From Bacteroidaceae bacterium (GTDB lineage: Bacteria; Bacteroidota; Bacteroidia; Bacteroidales; Bacteroidaceae): a DNA stretch of 64,000 nt. Below the pieces are notes generated by a model that saw only the letters and a list, made by a program, of their open reading frames with translations, was not told the DNA's origin and did not search any database. The translations under genes were made by a program, and so were the position numbers. Location: contig JAKSLR010000003.1 of the NCBI GenBank assembly GCA_024401095.1, positions 1 to 64,000 on the forward strand, in the 5' to 3' direction. This document shows, in pieces, positions 25,668-34,375 of the stretch; the first letter of the stretch is position 1, and every line of letters starts with the position of its first letter.

Positions 25668-26444
25668 CTAGTTTTTTAGTTGCTCGTATAGAGCATCGAG
25701 TGCTGCCTTAGGGTCCTGCTTTTCTTCCAGAAGGGTGACAAACTTGGAACCGATGATGGCACCTGCTGCATTCTGCTGGGCAGATTCCAGGGTCTGCTTG
25801 TTGCTGATGCCGAAACCTATCATGCGTGGATGGGTAAGGTTCATGGCATTGATGCGCTGGAAATAGGCTTGCTTGGCAGCATTGAACTCTTTCTGGGCTC
25901 CGGTGGTAGCTGCGCTGGATACCATGTAGATGAATCCGTCGGTATTCTGGTCGATGAAACGGATGCGCTCCTCGCTGGTCTCCGGGGTAATGAGCATGAT
26001 GATCTTGATGCCGTACTTGTCGGCTACAGGTTTCACGATTTCCAGGTAATCCTTGAACGGAAGGTCGGGGATGATGGCTCCGTCGATGCCGCATGCCTGG
26101 CAGCTCTGGCAGAATGCCTCTATGCCGTAACGGTAGATAGGGTTCAGGTAGCCCATGAGAATGAGCGGAATTTCCACGCCTTCCTGACGGATGGTGCTGA
26201 GCTGGCTGAACAGCTTGCGCAGGGTCATGCCGTTACGCAGTGCCTTGGTGGCAGCATCCTGGATGACAGGGCCGTCGGCCATAGGATCACTGAACGGAAT
26301 GCCTATCTCTATCATGTCTATTCCGTTCTGTGCCAGGGTCTTGATGACTTGTGCGGTGCCTTCCAGTGTAGGGTGACCGGCACAGAAATAAAGGGAGAGT
26401 ATCTGACTCTTCTTCTGGGTAAAAAGGGTATTTATACGGTTCAT
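25668..26444 (-). CDS. trpA: tryptophan synthase alpha subunit
   Basis: A 258-residue TIM-barrel protein that cleaves indole-3-glycerol phosphate to indole and glyceraldehyde 3-phosphate. The catalytic Glu lies in MIEIGIPFSDPMADGPVIQ and the catalytic Asp in DGAIIPDLP; the phosphate-binding GFGISNKQ loop is present. It is the last gene of the trp operon. Its stop codon sits in the palindrome AAAAAACTAGTTTTTT (25662-25677), which may act as a weak terminator. Its partner TrpB is encoded at the other end of the operon, a split order common in Bacteroidota. Confidence 0.97.
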   Translation of the reverse strand: MNRINTLFTQKKSQILSLYFCAGHPTLEGTAQVIKTLAQNGIDMIEIGIPFSDPMADGPVIQDAATKALRNGMTLRKLFSQLSTIRQEGVEIPLILMGYLNPIYRYGIEAFCQSCQACGIDGAIIPDLPFKDYLEIVKPVADKYGIKIIMLITPETSEERIRFIDQNTDGFIYMVSSAATTGAQKEFNAAKQAYFQRINAMNLTHPRMIGFGISNKQTLESAQQNAAGAIIGSKFVTLLEEKQDPKAALDALYEQLKN

Positions 26445-26450
26445 GTTGTG

Positions 26451-27062
26451 TTATTTTTCGTTGTTGAATTGCTGGAGAAATTCCTTCAGGAGGTTCACGT
26501 CTTTTACTGCGGGTGCGGTCTCAAACCTGCTGTTCAGGTCAATGCCTGCAAACTGCGGGTGCTGCGGTGGGGTGAAGGTTCCGGGAGCAATGCCTCCGCT
26601 GAGCAGGAACGGGGTCTGTCCGTGGTAGTGCTGCAGCAGGGTCCAGTCGAACTGTCTTCCGCTGCCTCCCACACTCTCGCACTTGGTATCGAAGAGGTAG
26701 TAGTCGCAGGTGCCTTCGTAGGCTTCTGCCTGGCGGATGTCCTCCTCGGTGCGGATGCTGAAGGCCTTCATGAGCTTGACCTGGGGGAGCAGCACGCGCA
26801 GGTCTCTGATGAAGGAAGGGGATTCCTGACCGTGCAGCTGCAGGATGTCCAGTCCGTAGGCAGCGGTGAACATGAGGATGCCGTCCTTGTTGAAGTTCAC
26901 GAACACACCCACCCGCTTGCACTGGGTAGGGAGGTAGGCTGGAACCACGCTCACGCAGCGGGGCGATTTGGGGTAGAAGATGAATCCCATCCAGTCGGGT
27001 CCCAGGGCTTCTACCTGGCGGATATTATCGGGCTCCCGCATGCCACAGACCTTGATAATCAT
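26451..27062 (-). CDS. trpF: phosphoribosylanthranilate isomerase
   Basis: A 203-residue TIM barrel that isomerises phosphoribosylanthranilate to the carboxyphenylamino-deoxyribulose phosphate. Catalytic Cys is in KVCGMREPDN near the N-terminus and catalytic Asp in QFDWTLL; the phosphate-binding LSGGIAPG and FAGIDLNSRFE motifs are intact. Its start overlaps the trpC stop by 4 nt and trpA follows after 6 nt, so translation is coupled. Confidence 0.96.
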   Translation of the reverse strand: MIIKVCGMREPDNIRQVEALGPDWMGFIFYPKSPRCVSVVPAYLPTQCKRVGVFVNFNKDGILMFTAAYGLDILQLHGQESPSFIRDLRVLLPQVKLMKAFSIRTEEDIRQAEAYEGTCDYYLFDTKCESVGGSGRQFDWTLLQHYHGQTPFLLSGGIAPGTFTPPQHPQFAGIDLNSRFETAPAVKDVNLLKEFLQQFNNEK

Positions 27063-27847
27063 TTCTTTAGCTGGTTAATGAAGTCTTGGAGAGCCTGTCC
27101 GGGGTTCTCTTCTTTCATGAAACATTCTCCGATGAGGAAGCCCCGGAAACCGGCCTTGCGCAGTTCCTTTACGGTGTCTGGGCTGCTGATGCCCGACTCG
27201 CTCACCAGCACGGGAAGGTCTTCTTCCTGCACACCTGCTGCACGGAGTCCTTCCACGCGGCTTTTCATTTCCTGGGCAATGCTGAAGGAGGTCTGCACAT
27301 CGGTATGAAAGGTGCCCAGATGGCGGTTGTTCACCCCCAGCATGTCCGGAACACCTGCCTGCAGGTAATCCAGTTCCTTCGGGTCATGAACCTCCAGCAG
27401 AACCTCCAGTCCCAGATTGTGCGCCAGGTTCAGCAGTTCCTGGTATTCAGGAACGGTGAGGTCTGCCGCAATGAGCAGGATGGCATCGGCACCGATGACC
27501 TTAGCCTCGTATACCTGGTAAGGGTGTACGATGAAGTCCTTGCGCAGGATAGGGGTATCTACCTCCTCACGCATGCGGCGGATGAACTCGGTGCAGCCTC
27601 CGAAATACTTCTCATCGGTGAGGATGGAAAGTGCTGAGGCTCCGTTCCGGGCATACACCGGAATGACATCCAGCGGCTGGGCATCGACATGAATCCAGCC
27701 TTTTGACGGACTCTTGCGCTTGAATTCGGCAATGATGCCCGATGCACTGGTGCGCAGGGACTCCTTCATGCTGCGCTTCTTCTGTAAGGTCTCCTGTACC
27801 TCTGTGCGCTTGTGGGCTACTATTTCTTCCAGTATATCTTTCATCAT
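27059..27847 (-). CDS. trpC: indole-3-glycerol phosphate synthase
   Basis: A 262-residue TIM barrel that closes the indole ring. Family motifs are AEFKRKSPSKG, the substrate-binding LTDEKYFGG, the catalytic Lys in PILRKDFIV, the Glu in LLEVHD, and GVNNRHLGTF. Start and stop overlap neighbouring trp genes by 4 nt each. Monofunctional: TrpF is a separate gene. Confidence 0.97.
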   Translation of the reverse strand: MMKDILEEIVAHKRTEVQETLQKKRSMKESLRTSASGIIAEFKRKSPSKGWIHVDAQPLDVIPVYARNGASALSILTDEKYFGGCTEFIRRMREEVDTPILRKDFIVHPYQVYEAKVIGADAILLIAADLTVPEYQELLNLAHNLGLEVLLEVHDPKELDYLQAGVPDMLGVNNRHLGTFHTDVQTSFSIAQEMKSRVEGLRAAGVQEEDLPVLVSESGISSPDTVKELRKAGFRGFLIGECFMKEENPGQALQDFINQLKK

Positions 27848-28848
27848 GACATGAATGCTACATATTTCTTCAGGGCTTGGAGTGCTTTTCCGCTCTCTAT
27901 GGATTCACGGGCAATGGCAAGGCATTCCTGGAAGGTCTTGTCCTGCTCTATGACATGAATGGCGAAGGCGGAGTTAATGAGCACTACGTTCTTCTGTGCC
28001 GGTGTGGCACGGTTCTCCAGTACGGCATCGAAGATTGACTTGGCTTCTTCCAGGGTGCTTCCTCCGTAGATTTCCTTCGGGTTAATGACTGACATGCCGA
28101 ACTCCTCTGGCTGGTAGATGTGCTCTTCATCGTTGTAGACCACCTTGAAGCTTCCGGTGAGGGAGATCTCATCGTAACCGTCTACAGAGGTCACAATACC
28201 GTAACGGATGCCGATGCGCTGGTACACCTGACGGTACAGACGCTGCTGGTCCAGATTGGCAGTTCCCAGGAGCTGATAGTCTGGTCTGCAAGGATTTACC
28301 AACGGACCCAGCAGGTTGAAGCAGGAAGGGGTACCCAACTGACCCAAGGCCTTGCGGGCAGGGCCTACCCACTTCATGCCCTTGGCAAAGAGCTGGGCAT
28401 GCTGGTGTACAAAGTTGCATTCTTCCAGACACTTCAGGAGCTTGTCGTTGTCGGCAGTGAACTTTACGCCATGTGCCTCCAGCACGTTGCTGGCACCACT
28501 TACCGAAGAAGCGGCATAGTTACCGTGCTTGGCTACCTTGTAGCCGGCACCTGCCAGCACGAAGCAGGAGCAGGTAGAGATGTTGAAGGTGTTCTTGCCG
28601 TCGCCACCGGTACCCACAATGTCGATGACCTTGTAAGGTTTCATGGAGGTAGGGACACCGGTCTCTAGCAGGCCTTCTCTCAAGCCCAGGATCTCATCTA
28701 CGGTCACACCTCTCATCTGAATGCCCATGAGCAGGGCTGCAATTTGCATATCGTTGTATTTCTGGTCACAGATATCCAGCATGATCTGTTTCGCCTCTGC
28801 CTGGGTGAAACGCTCCTGTGCCACTAGTTTTTTCAGAATTGCTTCCAT
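27844..28848 (-). CDS. trpD: anthranilate phosphoribosyltransferase
   Basis: A 334-residue enzyme that transfers phosphoribose from PRPP to anthranilate. The glycine-rich PRPP motif DIVGTGGDGKNTFNIST, the KHGNYAASS loop, and the anthranilate-binding LGPLVNPCRPDYQLLG segment are all present. It stands apart from TrpG, unlike the fused TrpGD of enterobacteria. It overlaps trpC by 4 nt. Confidence 0.97.
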   Translation of the reverse strand: MEAILKKLVAQERFTQAEAKQIMLDICDQKYNDMQIAALLMGIQMRGVTVDEILGLREGLLETGVPTSMKPYKVIDIVGTGGDGKNTFNISTCSCFVLAGAGYKVAKHGNYAASSVSGASNVLEAHGVKFTADNDKLLKCLEECNFVHQHAQLFAKGMKWVGPARKALGQLGTPSCFNLLGPLVNPCRPDYQLLGTANLDQQRLYRQVYQRIGIRYGIVTSVDGYDEISLTGSFKVVYNDEEHIYQPEEFGMSVINPKEIYGGSTLEEAKSIFDAVLENRATPAQKNVVLINSAFAIHVIEQDKTFQECLAIARESIESGKALQALKKYVAFMS

Positions 28849-28862
28849 TTGTATGTTGTATT

Positions 28863-29462
28863 TTAATGTATTAACCAGTTGAAAATGATTTTCTTTCCGT
28901 TAGGGGTAAGCACGCTCTCGGGGTGGAACTGAATGCCACGCACATCGTACTCCTTGTGGCGCAGTGCCATGACTTGTCCTTCGTCGCTCAGGCAGGTAGC
29001 TTCCAGGCACTGTGGGAGGGTATCATAATCTACTACCCAGGAGTGATAACGGCCTACCAGGATATCCTTGTCCAGTCCCTTGAAGAGGTAATCGGTTTCC
29101 TTCTTGGTCTGCCCGAAGTTGCCTGTGTTTTGTTCTACCAGGTGTGCCGGTGTCTGTACGCCGTGGAAAACCTGTGAGAGGTTCACCAGCTTGCCTCCGA
29201 AGACTTCGCCGATGGCCTGCTCACCCAGGCAGATGCCCAGGATAGGCTTGATACCGGCATAGGTACGGATAACGTCGAGTAGCAGTCCGGCTTCGGAAGG
29301 GATACCCGGTCCCGGGCTCAGCATGATCTTGTCGTATTCATCCAGCTGTGACAGTTCAAACTGGTCGTTTCTGTAGACGGTAATCTCAGCGCCCAGTTCC
29401 TTTACCAAGTGTACCAGATTATAGGTAAAGCTGTCGTAGTTATCTATCATTGCTATTCTCAT
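28863..29462 (-). CDS. trpG: anthranilate synthase glutamine amidotransferase component
   Basis: A 199-residue class I glutaminase that supplies ammonia to TrpE. Nucleophile Cys78 is in GICLGEQAIGE and the catalytic His-x-Glu in IQFHPES near the C-terminus; the oxyanion motif SPGPGIPSEAG is present. It lies 1 nt after trpE, so the two subunits are coupled. PabA-like use in folate synthesis is possible but the location argues for TrpG. Confidence 0.96.
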   Translation of the reverse strand: MRIAMIDNYDSFTYNLVHLVKELGAEITVYRNDQFELSQLDEYDKIMLSPGPGIPSEAGLLLDVIRTYAGIKPILGICLGEQAIGEVFGGKLVNLSQVFHGVQTPAHLVEQNTGNFGQTKKETDYLFKGLDKDILVGRYHSWVVDYDTLPQCLEATCLSDEGQVMALRHKEYDVRGIQFHPESVLTPNGKKIIFNWLIH

Positions 29463-29463
29463 G

Positions 29464-30873
29464 TCACATTTCCTCCGCCATTAGGATTGCCTTTCGCAAA
29501 GCACCCAGTTTGTTGTTTACTTCCTGTAATTCATACTCTACATCGCTTTTTGCCACGATACCGCCACCGGCCTGGAACCAGAGCTCGTTGTTTCGGCTCA
29601 CAAAGGTTCTGATGGTGATGGCCTGGTTCAGGCTGCGGTCAAACCCGATGAAGCCGATGCAGCCTCCATAGGCACCGCGGTTATGTGGCTCGTACTCGGA
29701 AATGAGCTGCATGGCACGAACCTTAGGTGCTCCGCTCAGGGTTCCGGCAGGGAAGGTATCGATGAAGGTCTTGACAGGATCTGCATCCTTGTCCAGCTCT
29801 CCGCTCACACGGCTCACCAGGTGAATGACGTGACTGTAGTACTGAAGCTCCTTGTAGAAGTCTACATGCACGTTGTGACAGTTTCGGCTCAGGTCATTTC
29901 TAGCCAGGTCCACCAGCATGACATGCTCTGCATTTTCTTTCGGATCGTTACGCAGGTAGTTGGCATTCTTGGCATCTTCCTCCACGTTTCCTGTACGCTT
30001 GGTGGTACCTGCAATCGGGTCGATGTAAGCGATGTATTTTTCAGCCTTTTTCTCTATTCTGCAGTGTGTTTCCGGACTGGAACCGAAGATGCGGAAGCCT
30101 CCGAAATCAAAGTAGAACAGGTATGGAGAAGGGTTGATGCTGCGCAGGGCACGGTAGAGTTTGAAGTCGTCGCCCTCGTACTTCTGTACGAACCGGCGGG
30201 AGAGTACAATCTGGAAGACATCGCCTCGCTTGCAGTGGGCAATGCCCTTGCGAATGTTCTCTCTGTGTTCGTCATCGGTGAGCGGACTGGTCTTGTCGCC
30301 TATCGGATGGAACGGATACAGGTTGATGTTCTGTTGGCTCAAGGCACGCTCAATGCGCTCAATGTCAGGAGTTTCTCCGTCTTGTACCAGCTCGTTGATG
30401 ACCAGTGTGTTTCTGAAATGGTCGAAGACAATGACGTACTTGTAGAGAATGTAAATCATGTCCGGAGCATCGTTCTTAGCCTGTGTGGCATCCTTCACGT
30501 CGATGTTTTCGAAATAACGCACGGCATTGAACGAGGTGAATCCGAAGAGTCCCATGTCCTTGGCATCGCCTTCTATCTGGAAGGCATTCAGGAAATAGTT
30601 GATGATGGCATCGGAACGGTATTCCCGGTTGATTTCATGCCGGTAGGTGCTTCCGTCTGGGAATACGCACTTGCCCATGCCGTGACCGATGGATACCTGT
30701 GCCATGGGGCAGATTCCGATGAAGGAGCGTCCATTCTCTCCTCCGTGATAATCGGAACTTTCCATCAGGGCACTCTGGGTGTAGAGGTCTCTCAGTCGCA
30801 GATAAGCAGAGACTGGGGTATAGAGATCCCCCAGCATGCTTTTCTGGATGGTTTTGAAAGTATATTGTTTCAT
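29464..30873 (-). CDS. trpE: anthranilate synthase component I
   Basis: A 469-residue chorismate-utilising enzyme. The segment ALMESSDYHGGENG matches the LLES-type element that forms the tryptophan feedback site. The chorismate-binding core carries GDVFQIVLSRRF, the DPIAGTTKRTG loop, ENAEHVMLVDLARND and the GTLSGAPKVRAMQ motif. It converts chorismate and ammonia to anthranilate. Second structural gene after trpB. Confidence 0.97.
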   Translation of the reverse strand: MKQYTFKTIQKSMLGDLYTPVSAYLRLRDLYTQSALMESSDYHGGENGRSFIGICPMAQVSIGHGMGKCVFPDGSTYRHEINREYRSDAIINYFLNAFQIEGDAKDMGLFGFTSFNAVRYFENIDVKDATQAKNDAPDMIYILYKYVIVFDHFRNTLVINELVQDGETPDIERIERALSQQNINLYPFHPIGDKTSPLTDDEHRENIRKGIAHCKRGDVFQIVLSRRFVQKYEGDDFKLYRALRSINPSPYLFYFDFGGFRIFGSSPETHCRIEKKAEKYIAYIDPIAGTTKRTGNVEEDAKNANYLRNDPKENAEHVMLVDLARNDLSRNCHNVHVDFYKELQYYSHVIHLVSRVSGELDKDADPVKTFIDTFPAGTLSGAPKVRAMQLISEYEPHNRGAYGGCIGFIGFDRSLNQAITIRTFVSRNNELWFQAGGGIVAKSDVEYELQEVNNKLGALRKAILMAEEM

Positions 30874-30884
30874 GTTTGTGTCGT

Positions 30885-32087
30885 TTAGATGATATCGTAT
30901 TTTATTTCGTCTTTGTGTTTCAGGTAAGTGTCCAGATCCTTGTCCCCTCTACCGCTCACGGTAAGTACCACTACATCTTCTGGATTGAACTTCATCTTAG
31001 GGAGCATGCCCAGTGCATGTGCACTTTCCAAGGCAGGAATGATACCCTCCAGGCGGGTAAGCTCAAAGGCTGCCTGCAGTGCCTCGTCGTCGTTTACAGG
31101 AAGCACCTGAGCACGTCCGGTCTCTGCCAGGTTGCAGTGCAGGGGGCCTGTTCCCGGATAGTCCAGACCTGCGCTGATGGAGTAAGGTTCAATGATCTGT
31201 CCGTCTTCGGTCTGCATGAGCTTGATGCGGCTACCGTGAAGGATTCCCAAGGTTCCGATGGTGATGCTGGCAGCGGTCTCGTTGGTATCTACACCCATGC
31301 CTCCGGCTTCACCCAGCACAATCTTCACACGCTCATCGTTCAGGTAATGATAGATGGTACCGGCAGCATTGCTTCCACCACCTACGCATGCCATGAGGTA
31401 ATCCGGGTAGTCTCGTCCAATCTTCTCCTGGAGCTGCCACTTGATTTCCTCGGAAATCACGCTCTGCAGGCGTGCCACCATATCAGGGTATGGGTGAGGA
31501 CCCACGGTAGATCCGATGATGTAGAATGTATCGGCAGGATGGCAGCACCAGTCGCGTATGGCTTCATTGGTGGCATCTTTCAAGGTCTTGTTTCCACTCT
31601 CCACAGGGAACACTTCGGCACCCAGCATGCGCATGCGCTCCACGTTTACGTGCTGACGCTGTACGTCCAGCGCACCCATGTACACACGGCAAGGCAGGTT
31701 CATGAGGGCACAGGCAGTAGCTGTAGCTACACCGTGCTGACCGGCACCGGTCTCTGCAATGATGCGAGTCTTGCCTAATTTCTTGGCCAGCAGGATCTGG
31801 CCCAGTGCATTGTTGATCTTGTGTGCACCGGTATGGTTCAGGTCTTCGCGCTTCAGGTACAGCTGGCAACCATACTTCTGGCTCATTCGCTTGGCATAAT
31901 AGAGTGGGGAAGGACGGCCCACATAGTCTTTCAGCAAGGCATGGAATTCCTGCTTGAACTCCTGGCTCTCCAGAATAGGGAGATATGCTTTCTTCAGGTC
32001 CTCCACAGTCTTGTAGAGAATCTCTGGAATGTAAGCTCCACCGTAGATTCCGTAGAATCCTTCTTCATTTACATTGTAGTCTTTCAT
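30885..32087 (-). CDS. trpB: tryptophan synthase beta subunit
   Basis: A 400-residue PLP enzyme that joins indole to serine. The PLP lysine is Lys90 in NHTGAHKINNALGQ; the catalytic Glu lies in AETGAGQHGVATA and the phosphate-binding loop is GGGSNAAG. It is the first structural gene of the operon, directly after the attenuator. First position would give TrpB the highest expression when the attenuator is read through. Confidence 0.97.
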   Translation of the reverse strand: MKDYNVNEEGFYGIYGGAYIPEILYKTVEDLKKAYLPILESQEFKQEFHALLKDYVGRPSPLYYAKRMSQKYGCQLYLKREDLNHTGAHKINNALGQILLAKKLGKTRIIAETGAGQHGVATATACALMNLPCRVYMGALDVQRQHVNVERMRMLGAEVFPVESGNKTLKDATNEAIRDWCCHPADTFYIIGSTVGPHPYPDMVARLQSVISEEIKWQLQEKIGRDYPDYLMACVGGGSNAAGTIYHYLNDERVKIVLGEAGGMGVDTNETAASITIGTLGILHGSRIKLMQTEDGQIIEPYSISAGLDYPGTGPLHCNLAETGRAQVLPVNDDEALQAAFELTRLEGIIPALESAHALGMLPKMKFNPEDVVVLTVSGRGDKDLDTYLKHKDEIKYDII

Positions 32088-32112
32088 ATTTGTTTTTGTT
32101 GTTTTTCGGGGT

Positions 32113-32149
32113 AATAAAAAAGGACCTGCCGTAAGTACGACAGGTCCTT
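32113..32149 (-). terminator. trp attenuator (intrinsic terminator with competing antiterminator)
   Basis: On the minus strand, AAGGACCTGTCGTA (32149-32136) pairs with TACGGCAGGTCCTT (32133-32120) around a 2-nt loop, then TTTTTATT. A competing stem is possible: GTCGTAAGT (32188-32180) can pair over 9 bp with ACTTACGGC (32136-32128), which would open the terminator. The first of these can instead pair with CTTACAACT (32203-32195) inside the leader-peptide frame. This is the classical three-way attenuator geometry. Confidence 0.88.
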
Positions 32150-32181
32150 CTGTATCTCATTTTACCACATGAAGGTGTGAC

Positions 32182-32238
32182 TTACGACTTTTTGAGTTGT
32201 AAGCAGCGCCACCAAGATGTGTTCATATTCTGTTTCAT
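32182..32238 (-). CDS. trpL: trp operon leader peptide with tandem Trp codons
   Basis: A short frame begins ATG at 32238 (18 residues, MKQNMNTSWWRCLQLKKS), or at the in-frame ATG at 32226 (14 residues). Two adjacent TGG codons (32214-32209) lie just before the first arm of the pause hairpin, and the TAA stop lies inside its second arm. Starvation for charged tRNA-Trp would stall the ribosome over arm 1, free arm 2 to form the antiterminator, and let polymerase reach trpB. Too short for ordinary gene finders. Identification rests on position, Trp codons and RNA structure together. Confidence 0.88.
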   Translation of the reverse strand: MKQNMNTSWWRCLQLKKS

Positions 32239-32258
32239 ATTCCGTTTCTTATGTTTTG

Positions 32259-32290
32259 CAAAAATAGATAGTTTTCTTTACGTTTCCAAA
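32259..32290 (-). promoter_or_regulatory. trp operon promoter
   Basis: On the minus strand, TTTG (32290-32287), 20 nt, TATTTTTG (32266-32259): a perfect consensus. Transcription should start near 32253, about 15 nt before the leader-peptide ATG. Confidence 0.82.
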
Positions 32291-32349
32291 AAAAAGAAAG
32301 AAAAAATGTGAAAAAAGTTGTAAATGGTAAGAATATGATAGATTTCCAT

Positions 32350-32357
32350 TATATTTG
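32350..32357 (+). promoter_or_regulatory. -7 element of the mazG operon
   Basis: TATATTTG, 21 nt before the mazG start codon, divergent from the trp promoter. Confidence 0.6.
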
Positions 32358-32377
32358 CATAAATAAATAAGGTTAAC

Positions 32378-33229
32378 ATGCATACAAGAGAAGAAAAACT
32401 GGAAGCGTTTGGACGTCTGCTCGACGTTATGGATGAACTTCGCGTGAAGTGTCCCTGGGACCGCAAGCAGACCAACCAGACCTTGAGACCCAATACAATA
32501 GAAGAGTGTTATGAACTGTGTGATGCCCTGCTGCATGAGGATCGTAAGAACATCTGCAAGGAACTGGGCGACGTGCTGCTCCATGTGGTGTTCTATGCCA
32601 AGATAGGCAGTGAGACACAGGATTTTGATATCAAGGACGTGTGCGACAAGCTCTGTGACAAACTGATTTTCCGCCATCCACATGTCTTTGGCACCGATCA
32701 TGCAGATAATGCCGATGAGGTGCTGGTGAAGTGGGAGCAGATCAAGCAGAAGGAAAAAGACGGCAACAAGACCGTATTGTCCGGTGTACCCGAGGCACTG
32801 CCATCGCTCATCAAGTCGTTCCGTGTACAGGAGAAAGCTGCCAATGTGGGTTTCGACTGGGAGCACCCGGAAGACGTCTGGGCCAAAGTGCAGGAGGAGT
32901 ACGATGAGCTGCAGGTGGAACTGAATGCCCTCAAGGCACAGCGTGAGGCACTGGAGGCAGCTGGCGTGGACAAGAAAGACGAGCGTTTTGCAGACATCAA
33001 GCTGCGTTCCGAACAGGAATTCGGTGACCTGCTGTTCTCCATGGTGAATGCCGGCAGACTCTACAAGATTAACCCCGACAATGCCCTGGAACGCACCAAC
33101 CAGAAGTTCATCCGTCGTTTCGGGTACGTGGAGCAGAAGGCTAAGGAGCTGGGCAAGGAACTGAAAGACATGACACTGGGTGAAATGGACCAGTACTGGA
33201 ATGAAGCAAAGGAATTAGAGCAGAAGTAA
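32378..33229 (+). CDS. mazG: nucleoside triphosphate pyrophosphohydrolase
   Basis: A 283-residue MazG protein with two all-alpha MazG domains. The N-terminal hallmark CPWDRKQTNQTLRPNTIEECYEL and the metal-binding EE..E..D arrangement (IEECYELCDAL then KELGDVLLHVVF) are clear; the second repeat shows EEYDELQVEL and EFGDLLFSMVN. It hydrolyses (d)NTPs to monophosphates, cleaning the nucleotide pool and modulating stress signalling. It is 2 nt upstream of a K+ channel gene, so co-transcribed. Confidence 0.95.
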   Translation: MHTREEKLEAFGRLLDVMDELRVKCPWDRKQTNQTLRPNTIEECYELCDALLHEDRKNICKELGDVLLHVVFYAKIGSETQDFDIKDVCDKLCDKLIFRHPHVFGTDHADNADEVLVKWEQIKQKEKDGNKTVLSGVPEALPSLIKSFRVQEKAANVGFDWEHPEDVWAKVQEEYDELQVELNALKAQREALEAAGVDKKDERFADIKLRSEQEFGDLLFSMVNAGRLYKINPDNALERTNQKFIRRFGYVEQKAKELGKELKDMTLGEMDQYWNEAKELEQK

Positions 33230-33231
33230 TT

Positions 33232-34155
33232 ATGGGATTAAAGAAGCATTGGGAGAAACTGATGGCCAATCAGGCTTTGAAAGACAAGTTGTATGATGTC
33301 ATCTTCGGTAGTGATACACCTACAGGTAAGTTGTTCGATGTATTGCTCATGTGGTGTATTGTGTTCAGTATTCTGCTGGTGTTTGTAGAGAGCATGCAGA
33401 TTCCTGTTTCCGTCAAGCCATGGCTCATCTATGCGGAATACTTCTTTACTTTTGTGTTCACTGCGGAGTATCTGCTACGTCTGTACTGCAGTCCTGAACC
33501 TAAGAAATACGTGTTCAGTTTCTTTGGTATAGTTGACCTGCTGGCTACGCTGCCTTTTTACATTGCATGGCTTTTCGGACCAGCCCGTTATCTCATGATT
33601 ATCAGAACCTTCCGTCTGATTCGTGTATTCCGCGTGTTTAAGCTCTTCAATTTCCTGAATGAAGGAAACCTGCTGCTTCGCAGCCTGATTCTCAGTGCAC
33701 GTAAGATTGGGGTGTTCTCCCTTTTCGTGGTCATTCTGGTCATCTCTCTGGGTACGGTCATGTATATGGTAGAAGGACAGGAACCGAATACGCAGTTCAG
33801 CAATATCCCGAAGAGCATTTACTGGGCTATCGTTACCTTGACCACGGTGGGTTACGGCGATGTAACTCCTACTACGGGCTTAGGGCAGCTGGTCAGTTCC
33901 ATAGTCATGCTCTTAGGTTATACCATCATAGCTGTACCTACGGGTATTGTCTCTGCTAGTATGATGCAGGTAAAGGAGGTTACCGAAGAAGACGTCAAGA
34001 AGGAAGAGGATGAGAATAACCGACTGTTCCATAACATGAAGTCGGAAGATACGAATGCAGGAGGTGGGCAAGAGGTGAACTACTGTCCTTATTGCGGTTC
34101 TACCATATTATATGATCATGCAAATTACTGTCCTCACTGCGGACAAAAACTATAA
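33232..34155 (+). CDS. voltage-gated-type potassium channel with C-terminal zinc ribbon
   Basis: A 307-residue inner-membrane protein with six spans. The S4-like helix has regularly spaced Arg residues (RTFRLIRVFRVFKLF) and the pore carries the selectivity filter TTVGYGD, defining a K+ channel. After an acidic cytoplasmic linker (about 245-275) the last 25 residues form two CPYCG/CPHCG knuckles (four Cys), a small zinc ribbon that is not part of the standard channel. It could be a metal or redox sensor or an assembly domain. The second gene of the mazG operon. Confidence 0.93.
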   Translation: MGLKKHWEKLMANQALKDKLYDVIFGSDTPTGKLFDVLLMWCIVFSILLVFVESMQIPVSVKPWLIYAEYFFTFVFTAEYLLRLYCSPEPKKYVFSFFGIVDLLATLPFYIAWLFGPARYLMIIRTFRLIRVFRVFKLFNFLNEGNLLLRSLILSARKIGVFSLFVVILVISLGTVMYMVEGQEPNTQFSNIPKSIYWAIVTLTTVGYGDVTPTTGLGQLVSSIVMLLGYTIIAVPTGIVSASMMQVKEVTEEDVKKEEDENNRLFHNMKSEDTNAGGGQEVNYCPYCGSTILYDHANYCPHCGQKL

Positions 34156-34164
34156 TATGAAACG

Positions 34165-34326
34165 ATGAAAGATGGCTTTTACATACTAATCCTGGTGCTG
34201 GCGTTCTCTGCCTTGTATCTGAATCACCAGTTTGGTTTCTTGTCAGCAGAGCAAGAAACCCTTCTTTATCATGTGGAGCTTGTGCTCATGCTCTGCTATA
34301 TACTGTACAGAATCTGGAAAGAATAA
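34165..34326 (+). CDS. small 53-residue membrane protein
   Basis: An ATG 9 nt after the channel stop opens a 53-codon frame ending at TAA 34324-34326. It has two hydrophobic segments: FYILILVLAFSALYL near the start and VELVLMLCYILYRIW near the end. A terminator follows 14 nt later, so the frame fills the space to the end of the operon. Its position suggests a partner or regulator of the K+ channel, but no family is recognised. Confidence 0.65.
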   Translation: MKDGFYILILVLAFSALYLNHQFGFLSAEQETLLYHVELVLMLCYILYRIWKE

Positions 34327-34340
34327 TCCTGATAAAAAAG

Positions 34341-34374
34341 AAAACGGAGACTCATCAAAATCTCCGTTTTTTTG
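34341..34374. terminator. intrinsic terminator after the mazG-channel operon
   Basis: AAAACGGAGA (34341-34350) pairs perfectly with TCTCCGTTTT (34361-34370), followed by TTT. It lies between convergent genes. Confidence 0.82.
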
Positions 34375-34375
34375 T

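Noticed and set aside
25830..27308. A 492-codon plus-strand frame across trpA, trpF and trpC
   Set aside because: The minus strand there holds three intact trp enzymes with all catalytic motifs; the plus frame has none.
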